In this document: in pieces, positions 8,801-15,822 of the stretch | How positions within the stretch are numbered: the first letter of the stretch is position 1 | Layout: each line of letters begins with the position of its first letter | Assembly: GCA_012519365.1 (NCBI GenBank) | Contig: JAAYQH010000056.1 | Coordinates: forward strand, 1-18,115 | Reading direction: 5' to 3' | DNA: 18,115 nt | Source of the DNA: Planctomycetota bacterium | GTDB taxonomy: Bacteria; Planctomycetota; Phycisphaerae; Sedimentisphaerales; Anaerohalosphaeraceae | Made by a program: the position numbers and the translations under genes | Notes under the pieces: model-generated | Seen by the model: only the letters and a program-made list of their open reading frames with translations | Databases searched by the model: none | What the model was told of the DNA's origin: nothing

Positions 8801-9327
8801 TGATGGGCGACTGTAACGGTTCCGCCATCTATAATCAGTGTGCCGTCCGAGCCTTCGGGCAGGGCGATCCAGAGATGGTCGCCGACCGACAGTTGACCTG
8901 ACTGTTCGACAATCAGCGTCGCGGTATTGCACCATCCGATGCCGGTCCAGACGCGTTTGGTTTGGCCGTCCTCCGTGTACCAGCCGGAGGTCAGGTGACC
9001 GCCGTTGGTAATGCGCAGGATGCCGCCGGGGCCGTGGTCGCCTTGTACCAGTTGTCGGACAACGCGTGTTTGATCCAAAATACACTCCCGAGCACCGCTG
9101 ATAGAGAACACCACCTTGTAATAATCGGCATTGGGGCCGCCGTCCGGTATCTGTCCGGTCCAGTTGGCAGCATCGGTCCATAAGGCCGCAGGATTGCCGC
9201 TTGCCGGCGGTGGATTCCAGACGGTTCGTATTTCCGATTGCGATTGCGGCAGGAGTTCGGTTTGGCCAGCGGCCAAAGCCGGCAGGACTGCTGCCACCAT
9301 AAGGGCCATGATCATTCGTGGCGACAT
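5803..9327 (-). CDS. Secreted protein with dockerin-like domain and two pectate-lyase-like beta-helices
   Basis: 1174 residues from the ATG at 9327, chosen because AAGGA lies nine bases upstream and a signal peptide follows at once (MSPRMIMALMVAAVLPALAAG); an in-frame ATG at 9411 would hide the signal behind 28 charged residues. Order: signal 1-21; N-terminal beta-rich domain about 35-255 with ANWTG and repeated DGG/NGG turns, like that of the 680-residue protein; dockerin-like segment about 270-322 (GDLNNDAGVDFSDLLILAKNWL core, second loop degenerate); then two PF12708-type pectate-lyase-superfamily units at about 344-732 and 767-1150, each opening with DGTTDVT, GGG and YR-EGTL-VP. Such beta-helices are lyases or hydrolases of pectin-like or other acidic polysaccharides; catalytic residues cannot be assigned by eye. 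Probably extracellular. Placing the dockerin-like segment in the middle is unusual. Activity is inferred from fold only. Confidence 0.85.
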   Translation of the reverse strand: MSPRMIMALMVAAVLPALAAGQTELLPQSQSEIRTVWNPPPASGNPAALWTDAANWTGQIPDGGPNADYYKVVFSISGARECILDQTRVVRQLVQGDHGPGGILRITNGGHLTSGWYTEDGQTKRVWTGIGWCNTATLIVEQSGQLSVGDHLWIALPEGSDGTLIIDGGTVTVAHQLGLNWENHPNSSARILLYDGQLNVENWTENTIGINSFLDIHAGSVQISGDRRYLIEPMIADGRIRAYRCRGKIIIDYNASAPGKTSLKAIPPIAGDLNNDAGVDFSDLLILAKNWLVYDCDHPANLTPPCRVNMPDFAILAKHWQRGIVAHWHIAQTAYPTDDWIVTPISAEQFGIIADGTTDVTDAIQKALIFLDNIGGGTLFLPSGMYRVEGTLRVPSRVTIRGDWHTPNPNGPITGTILMAYAGRGQDDPAGAPFIGLSNGAGLKGLTFWYPQQTADAIQPYPPTIAILDGSNQSAENITFVNAYIGFSTFQNGRITASPFLRNIYGTPLKTGIELDCLADVGRIESVHFSPAYWQHCGLDAAPQAGEHTNWLYNNAFGLVLGRIDWSYAAYVTVEGYAQGLRLQPTRNTDNPGSTPNGQCYRFDLINCKTAVHIEAIASVGFMMTRFHISGSETGLYLASSANGQALIHTCSIDGANYAINNDGTGILQIISSTFSHGEIRLHRGYASIVNSDFTQPAGRHILINYAVKGATFQGNRFSRAPNIAAYSPNPVLIDHTPVSVASLPAYEFRKPTRPFTPAKDDMFIVTAPPYNAAKDGTTDVTAQLQDALDDAGANGGGIVFVPGGDYRLEGTLIVPTGVELRGIYDLPHSPSSRGSVLNTYHGKNQPNGTPFIQIHSGAGIRGLTIHNAGQIYDPSDTVNYGMTPYPFMIRGLGADVYVIHIASTIPWQLLDLATYRCDRHYVDSVLGTAMKTGIHVGGGSVDGRVYNCQLNPSSYVFQRHVYDSIPTSGDLDGVYQLAWHQAVPYKIGDVTGQILHQNFVFGGYIGAHLLSENGRGPSGQCLGLGIDQCTTAIGVDSIGTHGLDMINSQIVTVDYRSGRYLETGSSLTSPFRMFSTCCWGGSERGIRINGGNVELQLCQVENWGWVVDTAYQVGPSARLRTIGSNHTQPLNTLLQLDPNGWIEVIANMLNIDTAAMPVENGSNLRARGNIQIH

Positions 9328-9476
9328 CGGGCTTGGTCCTTTCTGTTTTGCGTTTTTCAGGAAGGCGGTATGTTCTTTTTTAATCCCCTCTATGGTGTTG
9401 CAGGCAGACATCTGTTCCTCGGCTTATTTTGTTGTCCGCGTATGTTCTTCAAACACACACGCCGGTGGTAAAAAGT

Positions 9477-9509
9477 ATAGGGTGCCCGCTGAACCGTCGG
9501 GCACCCTAT
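9477..9509 (-). terminator. Strong intrinsic terminator after the CBM6 protein
   Basis: A perfect 12-bp stem: ATAGGGTGCCCG at 9477-9488 and CGGGCACCCTAT at 9498-9509, with a 9-base loop. On the minus strand the stem is followed by ACTTTTTACC. It lies 52 bases after the stop of the 680-residue protein, so that gene and the pectate-lyase-like gene are probably separate transcripts. Confidence 0.85.
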
Positions 9510-9561
9510 GGGAGTCGTTACATCGCCATTGCACGCGATTCACAAATGGGTGTGTTCTCTC

Positions 9562-11604
9562 TTATTGCTGCACCAGGGCAAACCAATCGAGATTGACCTG
9601 ATTGGTCCATGTGATGCGCACAGTGTAGGTGCCGGGTGCGTCAAAGGACAGCGCGCCTTCCTGCAGGACGACGCCGTAGATTCCCCAACCGCCGAAACTG
9701 GGCAGTGGTCCGACAGAGCCGTACAAATCGGGCGTTTGTTCAGTTCCGAAATGCAGGACGGCGGTGGTTTCCGGTCCGGCGATGCTAAGCCAAACATCAT
9801 AGACGCCCGCGGCGGGAACGGTGATTTCGTACTCGGCCCAGGTACCGTTGCCGGTCCAGCCGAGTGCCTGTCCGCCGCCTGTGGCGCCGGATTCGTTGAC
9901 GATTCGAACGCCGCTGTCGTCAGTCAATGGGGCGTTTGATACCGCCATTGGATCGACAGACTCGGCCTCGATGCGTGCGTTGAAAATGTCGTGCGGCAGA
10001 TATTGTACGTCGATGGGCTGAACCCGTGTTTCCTGTGCCTGCATACTGGTATCATCGAGCCACTGGGCGGCAAATACGGCAAAGTCGGAAAGATCGACGA
10101 GGCAATTGCCGTTTCGGTCATAATAATTGGCTGCCCAGCCGGTCGGCGAATCCTTTTTGGCCTGGCAAGCGTCATCGTATACGACCACCTCGATAATTCG
10201 CCGGCGTGTGGTGGTATCATCGGAAATCGTCAGTTCGACCTTATAAGTGCCGGGCTTATCGGTTGTCAGTGTTGCTGTGGGGTTCTGGGTATCCACGGTG
10301 GTGTTTGTCAGCACTGCTGCGGCTCCGGCCGGAAATTCAAAATCGTCTTCCAGCAGGACAAATTCAACTGTTGTAATGGGTGAGGTGTTGTCGGTTATGG
10401 TTGCGGGAATAGTTGCCGGCAGCAGATCCATTGTGGTAAAGACGCTTCGTGCGGTCAAAATCGGGGGCTTGTAGGCGACAGCTTCAAACATAAACACATC
10501 GCCTGTGTGAACCGTTTCGGCGCCGTTGTCGGTATCGACCCGCCAGTAGTAGGTTCCTGCTTCGGGCACATTGACCGGGATGGAGCTGCGCGGCAAATCG
10601 GTTACATTGGCACCGGTGAGAACCAGCGCATTTTCCATCATATTCGGCTCTTTGCCAAACCATACATCAACAGTTACCTGTGCTCCGGGATGGTTGGGGT
10701 CCCAGTTGTTCCAGGCCAGCTCAAGTGTGCCGACGACCACGGTTTCATCGAGGTAAGGTTGGGGCTGCATGGGGTGGATTGCTGTGACAATTGTTCTGCC
10801 GTTTTCTGCATCCCAGGCCACATGGACGTTGTTGATGATGTCGTTTTCTGCGTTGTCGCCTTCTCGGAGGGTGATTTTTTTGTCAAAGCTTGCATCACGG
10901 AAGCCGGTGATGCGTCCCTGCTGGGCCATGACATCGACGCCGTTATCGCCGCCGAATCGATAGCCGGCGATGCTTAAGGTTCCTTTTTCGATGTCAATGA
11001 ATGAGGCGGTGTTGGGATGAACCGATCCGGTCGTCCAGTTGTTAACCGTGACCAGTCCGTCGTAAATATAGGTTCTGCCCCAGCCGTCGCCGCCATCCCA
11101 GCCGTGTCCCATCTGGGCACCGCCGCCGATACCGACATGGAGCTGTCCGCCGTTCTTGACAATGACGGTGCCATGGCCCTGATTGCCAATCCATAAATGG
11201 CCGCCGCCGTAGGTGTTGAATACGCCGCCGTCTACTTCAAGGGTGCCGACGTTGCCGCCCCAGGCGCCAATGCCGGACCAATTGCCGGAGGGGTTGGTAT
11301 CCAGTGTGCCTTTGACGATCAGGTGGCCGTTGTTGCTGCCGTCGCCGCCTTCACCGAGTTTAAGTTGGTCGATTTGGTAATAGCCTTCCAGTAGACATGG
11401 AGCGGTGTTGGCCGTCGAAATCCAGGCTACGTATTCGACGGAGTTCGGCACGCCGGCAGTCCAGTTGGCGGCGATCGACCAGAGGGCCGGTGTTCCTTCA
11501 GGTCTGTTCGGGTCCGGCAGAGGACTCCAGTGTGTGTCGATTGCCTGACCCGTTGCCGCCAAGACAAGCAGACCCACTACAACGCCAAAAAATTTTGTTT
11601 TCAT
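9562..11604 (-). CDS. Secreted modular protein with dockerin-like and CBM6-like domains
   Basis: 680 residues. Signal peptide 1-21 (MKTKFFGVVVGLLVLAATGQA). Residues 23-275 are a Gly/Asn-rich beta-repeat domain with DGG, NGG and GGHLWIG turns, the same kind as in the neighbouring pectate-lyase-like protein (shared TPALW-IAANWTAGVP / NPAALWTDAANWTGQIP opening). About 281-375 is fibronectin-III-like (YYWRVD), 378-476 PKD/Ig-like, 492-517 one dockerin-like Ca loop (DRNGNCLVDLSDFAVFAAQWL), and 543-680 CBM6-like: ARIEAE, GNGTWAEYEI, NLDWFAL. CBM6 modules bind beta-glycans such as xylan. No catalytic domain is seen, so it is probably a binding or scaffolding protein, unless the N-terminal repeat domain is an unrecognised enzyme. 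AAAGGGGA ahead of the ATG supports the start. It has its own strong promoter and terminator. Confidence 0.85.
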   Translation of the reverse strand: MKTKFFGVVVGLLVLAATGQAIDTHWSPLPDPNRPEGTPALWSIAANWTAGVPNSVEYVAWISTANTAPCLLEGYYQIDQLKLGEGGDGSNNGHLIVKGTLDTNPSGNWSGIGAWGGNVGTLEVDGGVFNTYGGGHLWIGNQGHGTVIVKNGGQLHVGIGGGAQMGHGWDGGDGWGRTYIYDGLVTVNNWTTGSVHPNTASFIDIEKGTLSIAGYRFGGDNGVDVMAQQGRITGFRDASFDKKITLREGDNAENDIINNVHVAWDAENGRTIVTAIHPMQPQPYLDETVVVGTLELAWNNWDPNHPGAQVTVDVWFGKEPNMMENALVLTGANVTDLPRSSIPVNVPEAGTYYWRVDTDNGAETVHTGDVFMFEAVAYKPPILTARSVFTTMDLLPATIPATITDNTSPITTVEFVLLEDDFEFPAGAAAVLTNTTVDTQNPTATLTTDKPGTYKVELTISDDTTTRRRIIEVVVYDDACQAKKDSPTGWAANYYDRNGNCLVDLSDFAVFAAQWLDDTSMQAQETRVQPIDVQYLPHDIFNARIEAESVDPMAVSNAPLTDDSGVRIVNESGATGGGQALGWTGNGTWAEYEITVPAAGVYDVWLSIAGPETTAVLHFGTEQTPDLYGSVGPLPSFGGWGIYGVVLQEGALSFDAPGTYTVRITWTNQVNLDWFALVQQ

Positions 11605-12013
11605 CGCAATCCCCTTTCAAAAAGTAATTAAAAAAATGTTTACAGCGGTTTCTTCCGTAATGTTTATTATCTGTTTTTTTCTCTGAGCGGTGGGTTTTAC
11701 ACATCGGCGGCGTTAGTTTTAGGGTGAAGTCAGAGGCTGCAAAGACAGGCCGCAGAAGGGGTTTTAGGGGGGTATCGAACAAAGACGGGACGCCGGAGAT
11801 TTGCTGGGGCCTTCTCGAAAGGGCGGTTTTTTTCGTGGTCGGCGGTGTCGATATGCCGCTGTGCATCGCAAGCGGTTTGATGGGTGCGAATCCCGTTTTT
11901 CCCTTCATGATTCGGTCCTCGTCCATTCTGGAGGGATTGCGGTTTGAAACACCTGTGACCCGTTGCTGTGTTTCGTCGTGGAATCCCAAGTAGTGCTATT
12001 CACTGTAGCAATC
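11605..12013 (-). promoter_or_regulatory. Long (about 400 nt) 5' leader of the CBM6 protein
   Basis: Between the predicted transcription start (about 12007) and the ATG at 11604 lie some 400 bases with no recognisable gene. A frame opening at ATG 11908 has AGGA seven bases upstream and runs to 11498, overlapping the signal-peptide coding region in another frame, but its product has no recognisable features. The final 60 bases before the gene are AT-rich. No known riboswitch was recognised. Confidence 0.4.
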
Positions 12014-12110
12014 AGTATAGAACAAACAATCGGTTTATGTCAACACAAAAAGTTTTTTTTGAAAAATTGTTATTAATTTGTATTTACAATTAGAATGGCC
12101 ACGCTTGGTT
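12014..12110 (-). promoter_or_regulatory. Sigma70-type promoter with AT-rich upstream element
   Basis: On the minus strand, -35 TTGACA (12043-12038) and -10 TATACT (12019-12014) are separated by 18 bases. Directly upstream, about 12044-12110 is strongly AT-rich with an A/T tract, fitting an UP element. It points at the CBM6 protein gene 400 bases away; nothing else on that strand lies between. Confidence 0.75.
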
Positions 12111-12208
12111 TTAATGTATTTATAGGCTCATTAAGTTTTTTTGTTAAAATGATTTAAATGTTTATTTGGAAACGGCAGATCGGAGGGTATCCGGCCTAAT
12201 TTTTTGTC
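12111..12208. other. AT-rich spacer after the symporter gene
   Basis: No gene. It holds a 6-bp inverted repeat, TTAATG (12113-12118) with CATTAA, followed by GTTTTTTTG on the plus strand, and a short hairpin CGGA-TACCC-TCCG near 12184 on the minus strand. Neither is a clear terminator for the minus-strand symporter. Confidence 0.3.
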
Positions 12209-14272
12209 TCAAATCTTATCTTTTACGGGTATTCCCTGTTTGCTTTTTCCGCGGTTCGAACAGGTATCGACGGCATCACTGGCTTGGGGATCGCCGCTGG
12301 TGCCAAGATTTCTTAGCCATATCAGGTACAGCCCTGCCAACGCGGCCGCAAAGATGCAAAACGTGATTATAAACGCTCGGTAACTTTTAATGACCAATTG
12401 AAGGGGCAGCAGAAACAGGGTAATTTGCCAGCACAGCGCGAAAGGCAGGGCGGCGATGTCCCTGCGATGTTCTTTTTTCATTTGTTCGCGAACGGTTGGG
12501 CTCAGGAGGTTTTGGAGCGGCTTGTGCAGTCCAAAGGGTCGGGTCGTCCGATAAAAAGTGGTGAGCGTGTCCCATGGCGTTGGTTTTGTGAGGTAGGTGC
12601 CGATGATGGATCCGGCCAAACCGAAGAGCAGGGTAATAAAAAATTGGGAGGCGGGGTTATTAAAAAGCACGTTCATCGTCGGTCCCGGATTGACTGGAAG
12701 TATTTGCCCCAGTCGCAGCAGCACAGCGCTTGTCAGGCCGACCAAAGTGCCGATGGCGAACCCGCCGCCGTTAAAGCGCCACCAGTAAAAGCGCAGTGTG
12801 TTGGGAACTACCAATCCTCCGCCGAGGGCCATAATAAACCAATCCCAGATTTCGTTGATGTTTTTGACGGAGTAGGCAAAAACGAAGGCGGTGATGACGA
12901 AGCCAAAGCCAAATACCCAGCTTATCTGAATACATTCCCTGCTGGGCGCACGGGGGCGGAGGTAGGCCTGGTAGATATCCCGCGTGAAAAAACTGGTTGT
13001 CCAATTTAAAAAGGAACCGAATGTAGAGAACGAGGCGGCCAGGAGGGCGACTAAGAGCAGCCCGCGAAATCCGTAGGGAATCACATAAAGGATAACAGCG
13101 GGCAAAATGCGTTCGGGATCGACTGTCCCTTCAAAACTCAGCAAGTGCAGACTGGATTGCCACTGGGGGCCCAATAGGGTGGCGATTTGGTCGATTACCT
13201 GGGGGCTATAGTGCTCCGGGGTGTTGATGATGCTTGAAAGGGTGTGGGCCCATCGGCTTTTGTCGATCTGTCCTACTTCGGTTTTGATGAGTGCGGCGGT
13301 TTCGGTCAGCACGCTTTGGTCGGGGAATAAATCGCGGACCATCAACACTCCCAGAACGGCAAAGCCCATCATCATCGGCCAGCGAAGCATCGTCAAGGCT
13401 GTCCACAAAAACGTCAGTTTGCCGCATTCTTTGTCGTCTTTGGCTCCGAAATAACGCGGTTCACCGCCGGCACCCATGCCGAAGAAGATATTCCGAAACA
13501 AATAGAATGCCGAAATGAGAAACAGATACGTGTATTGTTCGTACCCTTTTGGCATGGGGGTTTTCCAGCTGCATACAGAGGACATCCAGGCCGATTGACC
13601 GGTTACCTCACCGGCCACTTGAGCCAGTTGTTGGGCGCCCGGATTTCTGAGAAATGCGATTGTGGATACTGTCAGAACGGCGATCAAAATTATTACGGCC
13701 TGTAAAATGTCCGTATAGACCACAGCGTAAAAGCCGGCGGTTAGAATGTAGGCGGTGGCAACGGCCATCATCAGCATGGCACAGGCTTGGGGTGAAATCG
13801 GCAGGAACATCGCCATAAATAATCCGGTTCCTTTGATCAGATAGGCGACCATTGCGAGATTGGCCGCGATCATTGCTATCGCGCCGGCCAGTCGGGCAAA
13901 ATGTCCCCCCGGTGTATTGCCAAAGCGATAGATCATCCATTCGGCGTTTGTCATACATCCGGAGCGGCGATGCCACTTGCCGGTCCATAGCATCATTACC
14001 GCCAGCACCAGGACGGCGCCGCCGCGAAACTCCACGAATAATCCTCGCGGCCCCATCATAAACAGAAAGGACACGATGACCATGGTGCCGGTCAGGTCGA
14101 GGTAACTGACCATTCCCGAAATTCCCAGTGCCCACCACGGCATTTTTCGACCGCCGAGAAAATAGTCCTCCATGCTTCTGGAGGCTCTTTTCTTGAGGTA
14201 CAGCCCCAGTCCTATCAACAATGAACAATAGAGGAAGATGACGGTATAGTCTGTCCAGCCCAGATATCTCAT
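12209..14272 (-). CDS. Sodium:solute symporter family transporter
   Basis: 687 residues, with many hydrophobic segments (roughly 13-15 helices) typical of the SSS family (PF00474). The N-terminus WTDYTVIFLYCSLLIGLGLY followed by RSMEDYFLGGRKMPWWALG is the characteristic SSS opening, with SYLDLTGTM forming the unwound helix that in relatives contributes to the Na+ site. The family couples Na+ entry to uptake of sugars, sialic acid, amino acids or cyclitols; context suggests a saccharide (inference). The final 100 residues (about 590-687) add a cytoplasmic stretch and two more helices; the length exceeds the usual 500-550. A weak AAGAG precedes the ATG. It is divergent from the regulator and precedes the secreted-protein genes on the same strand, so it is the likely importer of this locus. 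Confidence 0.88.
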   Translation of the reverse strand: MRYLGWTDYTVIFLYCSLLIGLGLYLKKRASRSMEDYFLGGRKMPWWALGISGMVSYLDLTGTMVIVSFLFMMGPRGLFVEFRGGAVLVLAVMMLWTGKWHRRSGCMTNAEWMIYRFGNTPGGHFARLAGAIAMIAANLAMVAYLIKGTGLFMAMFLPISPQACAMLMMAVATAYILTAGFYAVVYTDILQAVIILIAVLTVSTIAFLRNPGAQQLAQVAGEVTGQSAWMSSVCSWKTPMPKGYEQYTYLFLISAFYLFRNIFFGMGAGGEPRYFGAKDDKECGKLTFLWTALTMLRWPMMMGFAVLGVLMVRDLFPDQSVLTETAALIKTEVGQIDKSRWAHTLSSIINTPEHYSPQVIDQIATLLGPQWQSSLHLLSFEGTVDPERILPAVILYVIPYGFRGLLLVALLAASFSTFGSFLNWTTSFFTRDIYQAYLRPRAPSRECIQISWVFGFGFVITAFVFAYSVKNINEIWDWFIMALGGGLVVPNTLRFYWWRFNGGGFAIGTLVGLTSAVLLRLGQILPVNPGPTMNVLFNNPASQFFITLLFGLAGSIIGTYLTKPTPWDTLTTFYRTTRPFGLHKPLQNLLSPTVREQMKKEHRRDIAALPFALCWQITLFLLPLQLVIKSYRAFIITFCIFAAALAGLYLIWLRNLGTSGDPQASDAVDTCSNRGKSKQGIPVKDKI

Positions 14273-14319
14273 TGCTCTTACGTGCTCAATGTCTATGGAA
14301 GTCTTTGCCTTTTGGTCGT

Positions 14320-14349
14320 AGTATAAGGATTAAACGTCCCTGTAATCCA
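14320..14349 (-). promoter_or_regulatory. Candidate promoter of the symporter gene
   Basis: On the minus strand a good -10 box, TATACT (14325-14320), lies about 48 bases before the symporter ATG. The -35 region at the right distance (TGGATT, 14349-14344, spacing 18) is poor, which would fit a promoter that needs an activator. Confidence 0.35.
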
Positions 14350-14437
14350 GTTATTTCGCTGGGGCGGTTTTTGTGGGGCTGTTTTGGACAAGACTTTGGG
14401 TGCGGCGGATTTGTCATTACTTTTTGAGTGATTTACA

Positions 14438-14467
14438 TTGCCCTATAGACAGCGTTTGTGGTATAAA
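14438..14467 (+). promoter_or_regulatory. Promoter of the GntR-LacI regulator
   Basis: -35 TTGCCC (14438-14443) and -10 TATAAA (14462-14467) with 18-base spacing. The predicted start falls inside the tandem repeat that follows directly, about 60 bases before the regulator start codon. Confidence 0.5.
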
Positions 14468-14495
14468 CAGGTCAAATTAATCAGGTCAAATTGAT
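14468..14495 (+). promoter_or_regulatory. Tandem 14-bp repeat, candidate operator
   Basis: CAGGTCAAATTAAT (14468-14481) is followed immediately by CAGGTCAAATTGAT (14482-14495), one mismatch in 14. It begins at the base after the -10 box, so a bound protein would cover the transcription start. The regulator downstream is the natural candidate for autoregulation. The second copy contains the palindrome TCAA-A-TTGA. Confidence 0.5.
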
Positions 14496-14531
14496 AAAAA
14501 CCGTCTTTTTGTTTTGGATGTCTGGAAAGAA

Positions 14532-15683
14532 ATGAAACATAAGATGGCTAAAAAGCCGATAAAGCATAAAGAGATTTACAACAAGTTATGCAGTGATATT
14601 ATTAAGGGGGTTTATAAGGCCGGCGAAAAGCTCCCGACGGAAAACGAGCTTGCCCATATCTTTCAGACCTCCAGGCCGACGATCGGCAGGGCGATGCGCG
14701 ACCTTCAGCAAAAAGGGCTTATTACGCGACGGCAGGGCCAGGGGACATTCGTCAAGCCGGCCGCCAAGGGGGGTAACCGTCCTTTGGGGCTTTTGATTCA
14801 TTGGCAAATTCGGCCGGTTCAGAGTATCAACAGCACTATTTTCGGCATTATGGTTCCGGAACTGCTCAAGTATGCCAGCCAATCGGGGTATTCTTTGCTG
14901 CTCAATGATATTCCGGTTGGGGACGATTCGGACTACATCGAGCGGGCGCAGGCGATTTGTAGACATCTGGTGAACTCCAATGTGGCAGGGGTATTTTTTA
15001 CGCCGCTGGAGTTGGCCCAACACAATTTTTTGAATGTCAACATTGCCGAACGGCTTCAAAAGGCGGGCATTGCAGTGGTTTTGCTGGATCGTGACTTGAC
15101 CGACAGTTACCATCGCAGCAATTTTGATATTGTCGGCATCAACAATGAACACTCTTCCTTTGTGTTGACAAGCCATTTGATTGAAATGGGATGCAAGCGA
15201 ATTGACTTTTTGTGCGGAGACGTTCAGACGACCGCTATTCATGACCGTTATTGCGGTTATCGCTTGGCGCTGGAAGAAAATCAACTTACCGCAGAGAAAA
15301 GTCGTCTGCACCGCCTCGACAGCCGCAGGTTGCTCGAGTCCCCACCTTGTGCGGAAAAAGAGCTGCTGCTGGATCGGGTCAGATCGGGGGCTGCAGAGGC
15401 ATTTGTCTGTGTCAATGATGCCACGGCGGCGGATTTAATTCATTTTTTTAACGCCGAAGGGGTGCGAATTCCTGAGGATGTTCGTGTAGTGGGTTTTGAC
15501 GATCTGCCTTTTGATGAGCATTTGCCGGTAGCGCTGACGACGATCCGGCAAAATCCATCTGCTCTGGCTTATGAAGCGATCCGCACGATGATTGATCGGA
15601 TTAATCATCCAGATATTCCGGCCAGGGAAATTATGGTCAAAACCGATCTGGTTGTTCGCGAATCCTGCGGCAGTCGGCTGTAG
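14532..15683 (+). CDS. GntR-LacI hybrid transcriptional regulator
   Basis: 383 residues from the ATG at 14532, which has GGA five bases upstream; a TTG at 14514 lacks a ribosome site and another ATG lies at 14544. Residues about 10-75 are a GntR winged helix: IYNKLCSDIIKG, GEKLPTENELA, SRPTIGRAMRDLQQKGLI, then RRQGQGTFV. The rest (about 80-380) is a LacI/periplasmic-binding-protein-like sensor domain with VVLLDRDL, a mid-domain segment around FVCVNDATAADLI and the C-terminal VVGFDDLPFDEHLPVALTTI signature. This architecture is that of Bacillus AraR, where a sugar binds the C-terminal domain and releases the operator. It is divergent from the symporter and next to the saccharide genes, so it is probably the sugar-responsive repressor of the locus. 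The ligand is unknown. Only the HTH, not the sensor, is of GntR type. Confidence 0.9.
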   Translation: MKHKMAKKPIKHKEIYNKLCSDIIKGVYKAGEKLPTENELAHIFQTSRPTIGRAMRDLQQKGLITRRQGQGTFVKPAAKGGNRPLGLLIHWQIRPVQSINSTIFGIMVPELLKYASQSGYSLLLNDIPVGDDSDYIERAQAICRHLVNSNVAGVFFTPLELAQHNFLNVNIAERLQKAGIAVVLLDRDLTDSYHRSNFDIVGINNEHSSFVLTSHLIEMGCKRIDFLCGDVQTTAIHDRYCGYRLALEENQLTAEKSRLHRLDSRRLLESPPCAEKELLLDRVRSGAAEAFVCVNDATAADLIHFFNAEGVRIPEDVRVVGFDDLPFDEHLPVALTTIRQNPSALAYEAIRTMIDRINHPDIPAREIMVKTDLVVRESCGSRL

Positions 15684-15713
15684 AGCAAGCGGGGTGTCAT
15701 TTTGATAATAAAA

Positions 15714-15759
15714 GGCCAACGTCCTCGTGTGCTCCCCCGGCGTCCAGGGTTTGGTTGGC
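15714..15759 (-). terminator. Possible terminator of the amrS-PAC2 pair
   Basis: GCCAAC (15715-15720) pairs with GTTGGC (15754-15759) around a 33-base loop; on the minus strand the stem is followed by CTTTTATT. It lies 64 bases after the PAC2 stop, between two convergent genes. The short stem and long loop make it weak. Confidence 0.3.
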
Positions 15760-15822
15760 AAGGTGTGAACCCGATGCCCCAGAGATGCGACGGTTTGGCA
15801 GCGGTGGGTATCGAAGATTCGG

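Noticed and set aside
11871..11902. tRNA T-arm-like sequence (GGGTGCGAATCCC)
   Set aside because: A five-pair stem with a seven-base loop can form, but the loop lacks the TTC start and no acceptor, D or anticodon arms fit.
11498..11908. Leader open frame as a real gene
   Set aside because: It has a fair ribosome site but an uninformative product and overlaps a strongly supported gene; kept only as a regulatory possibility.
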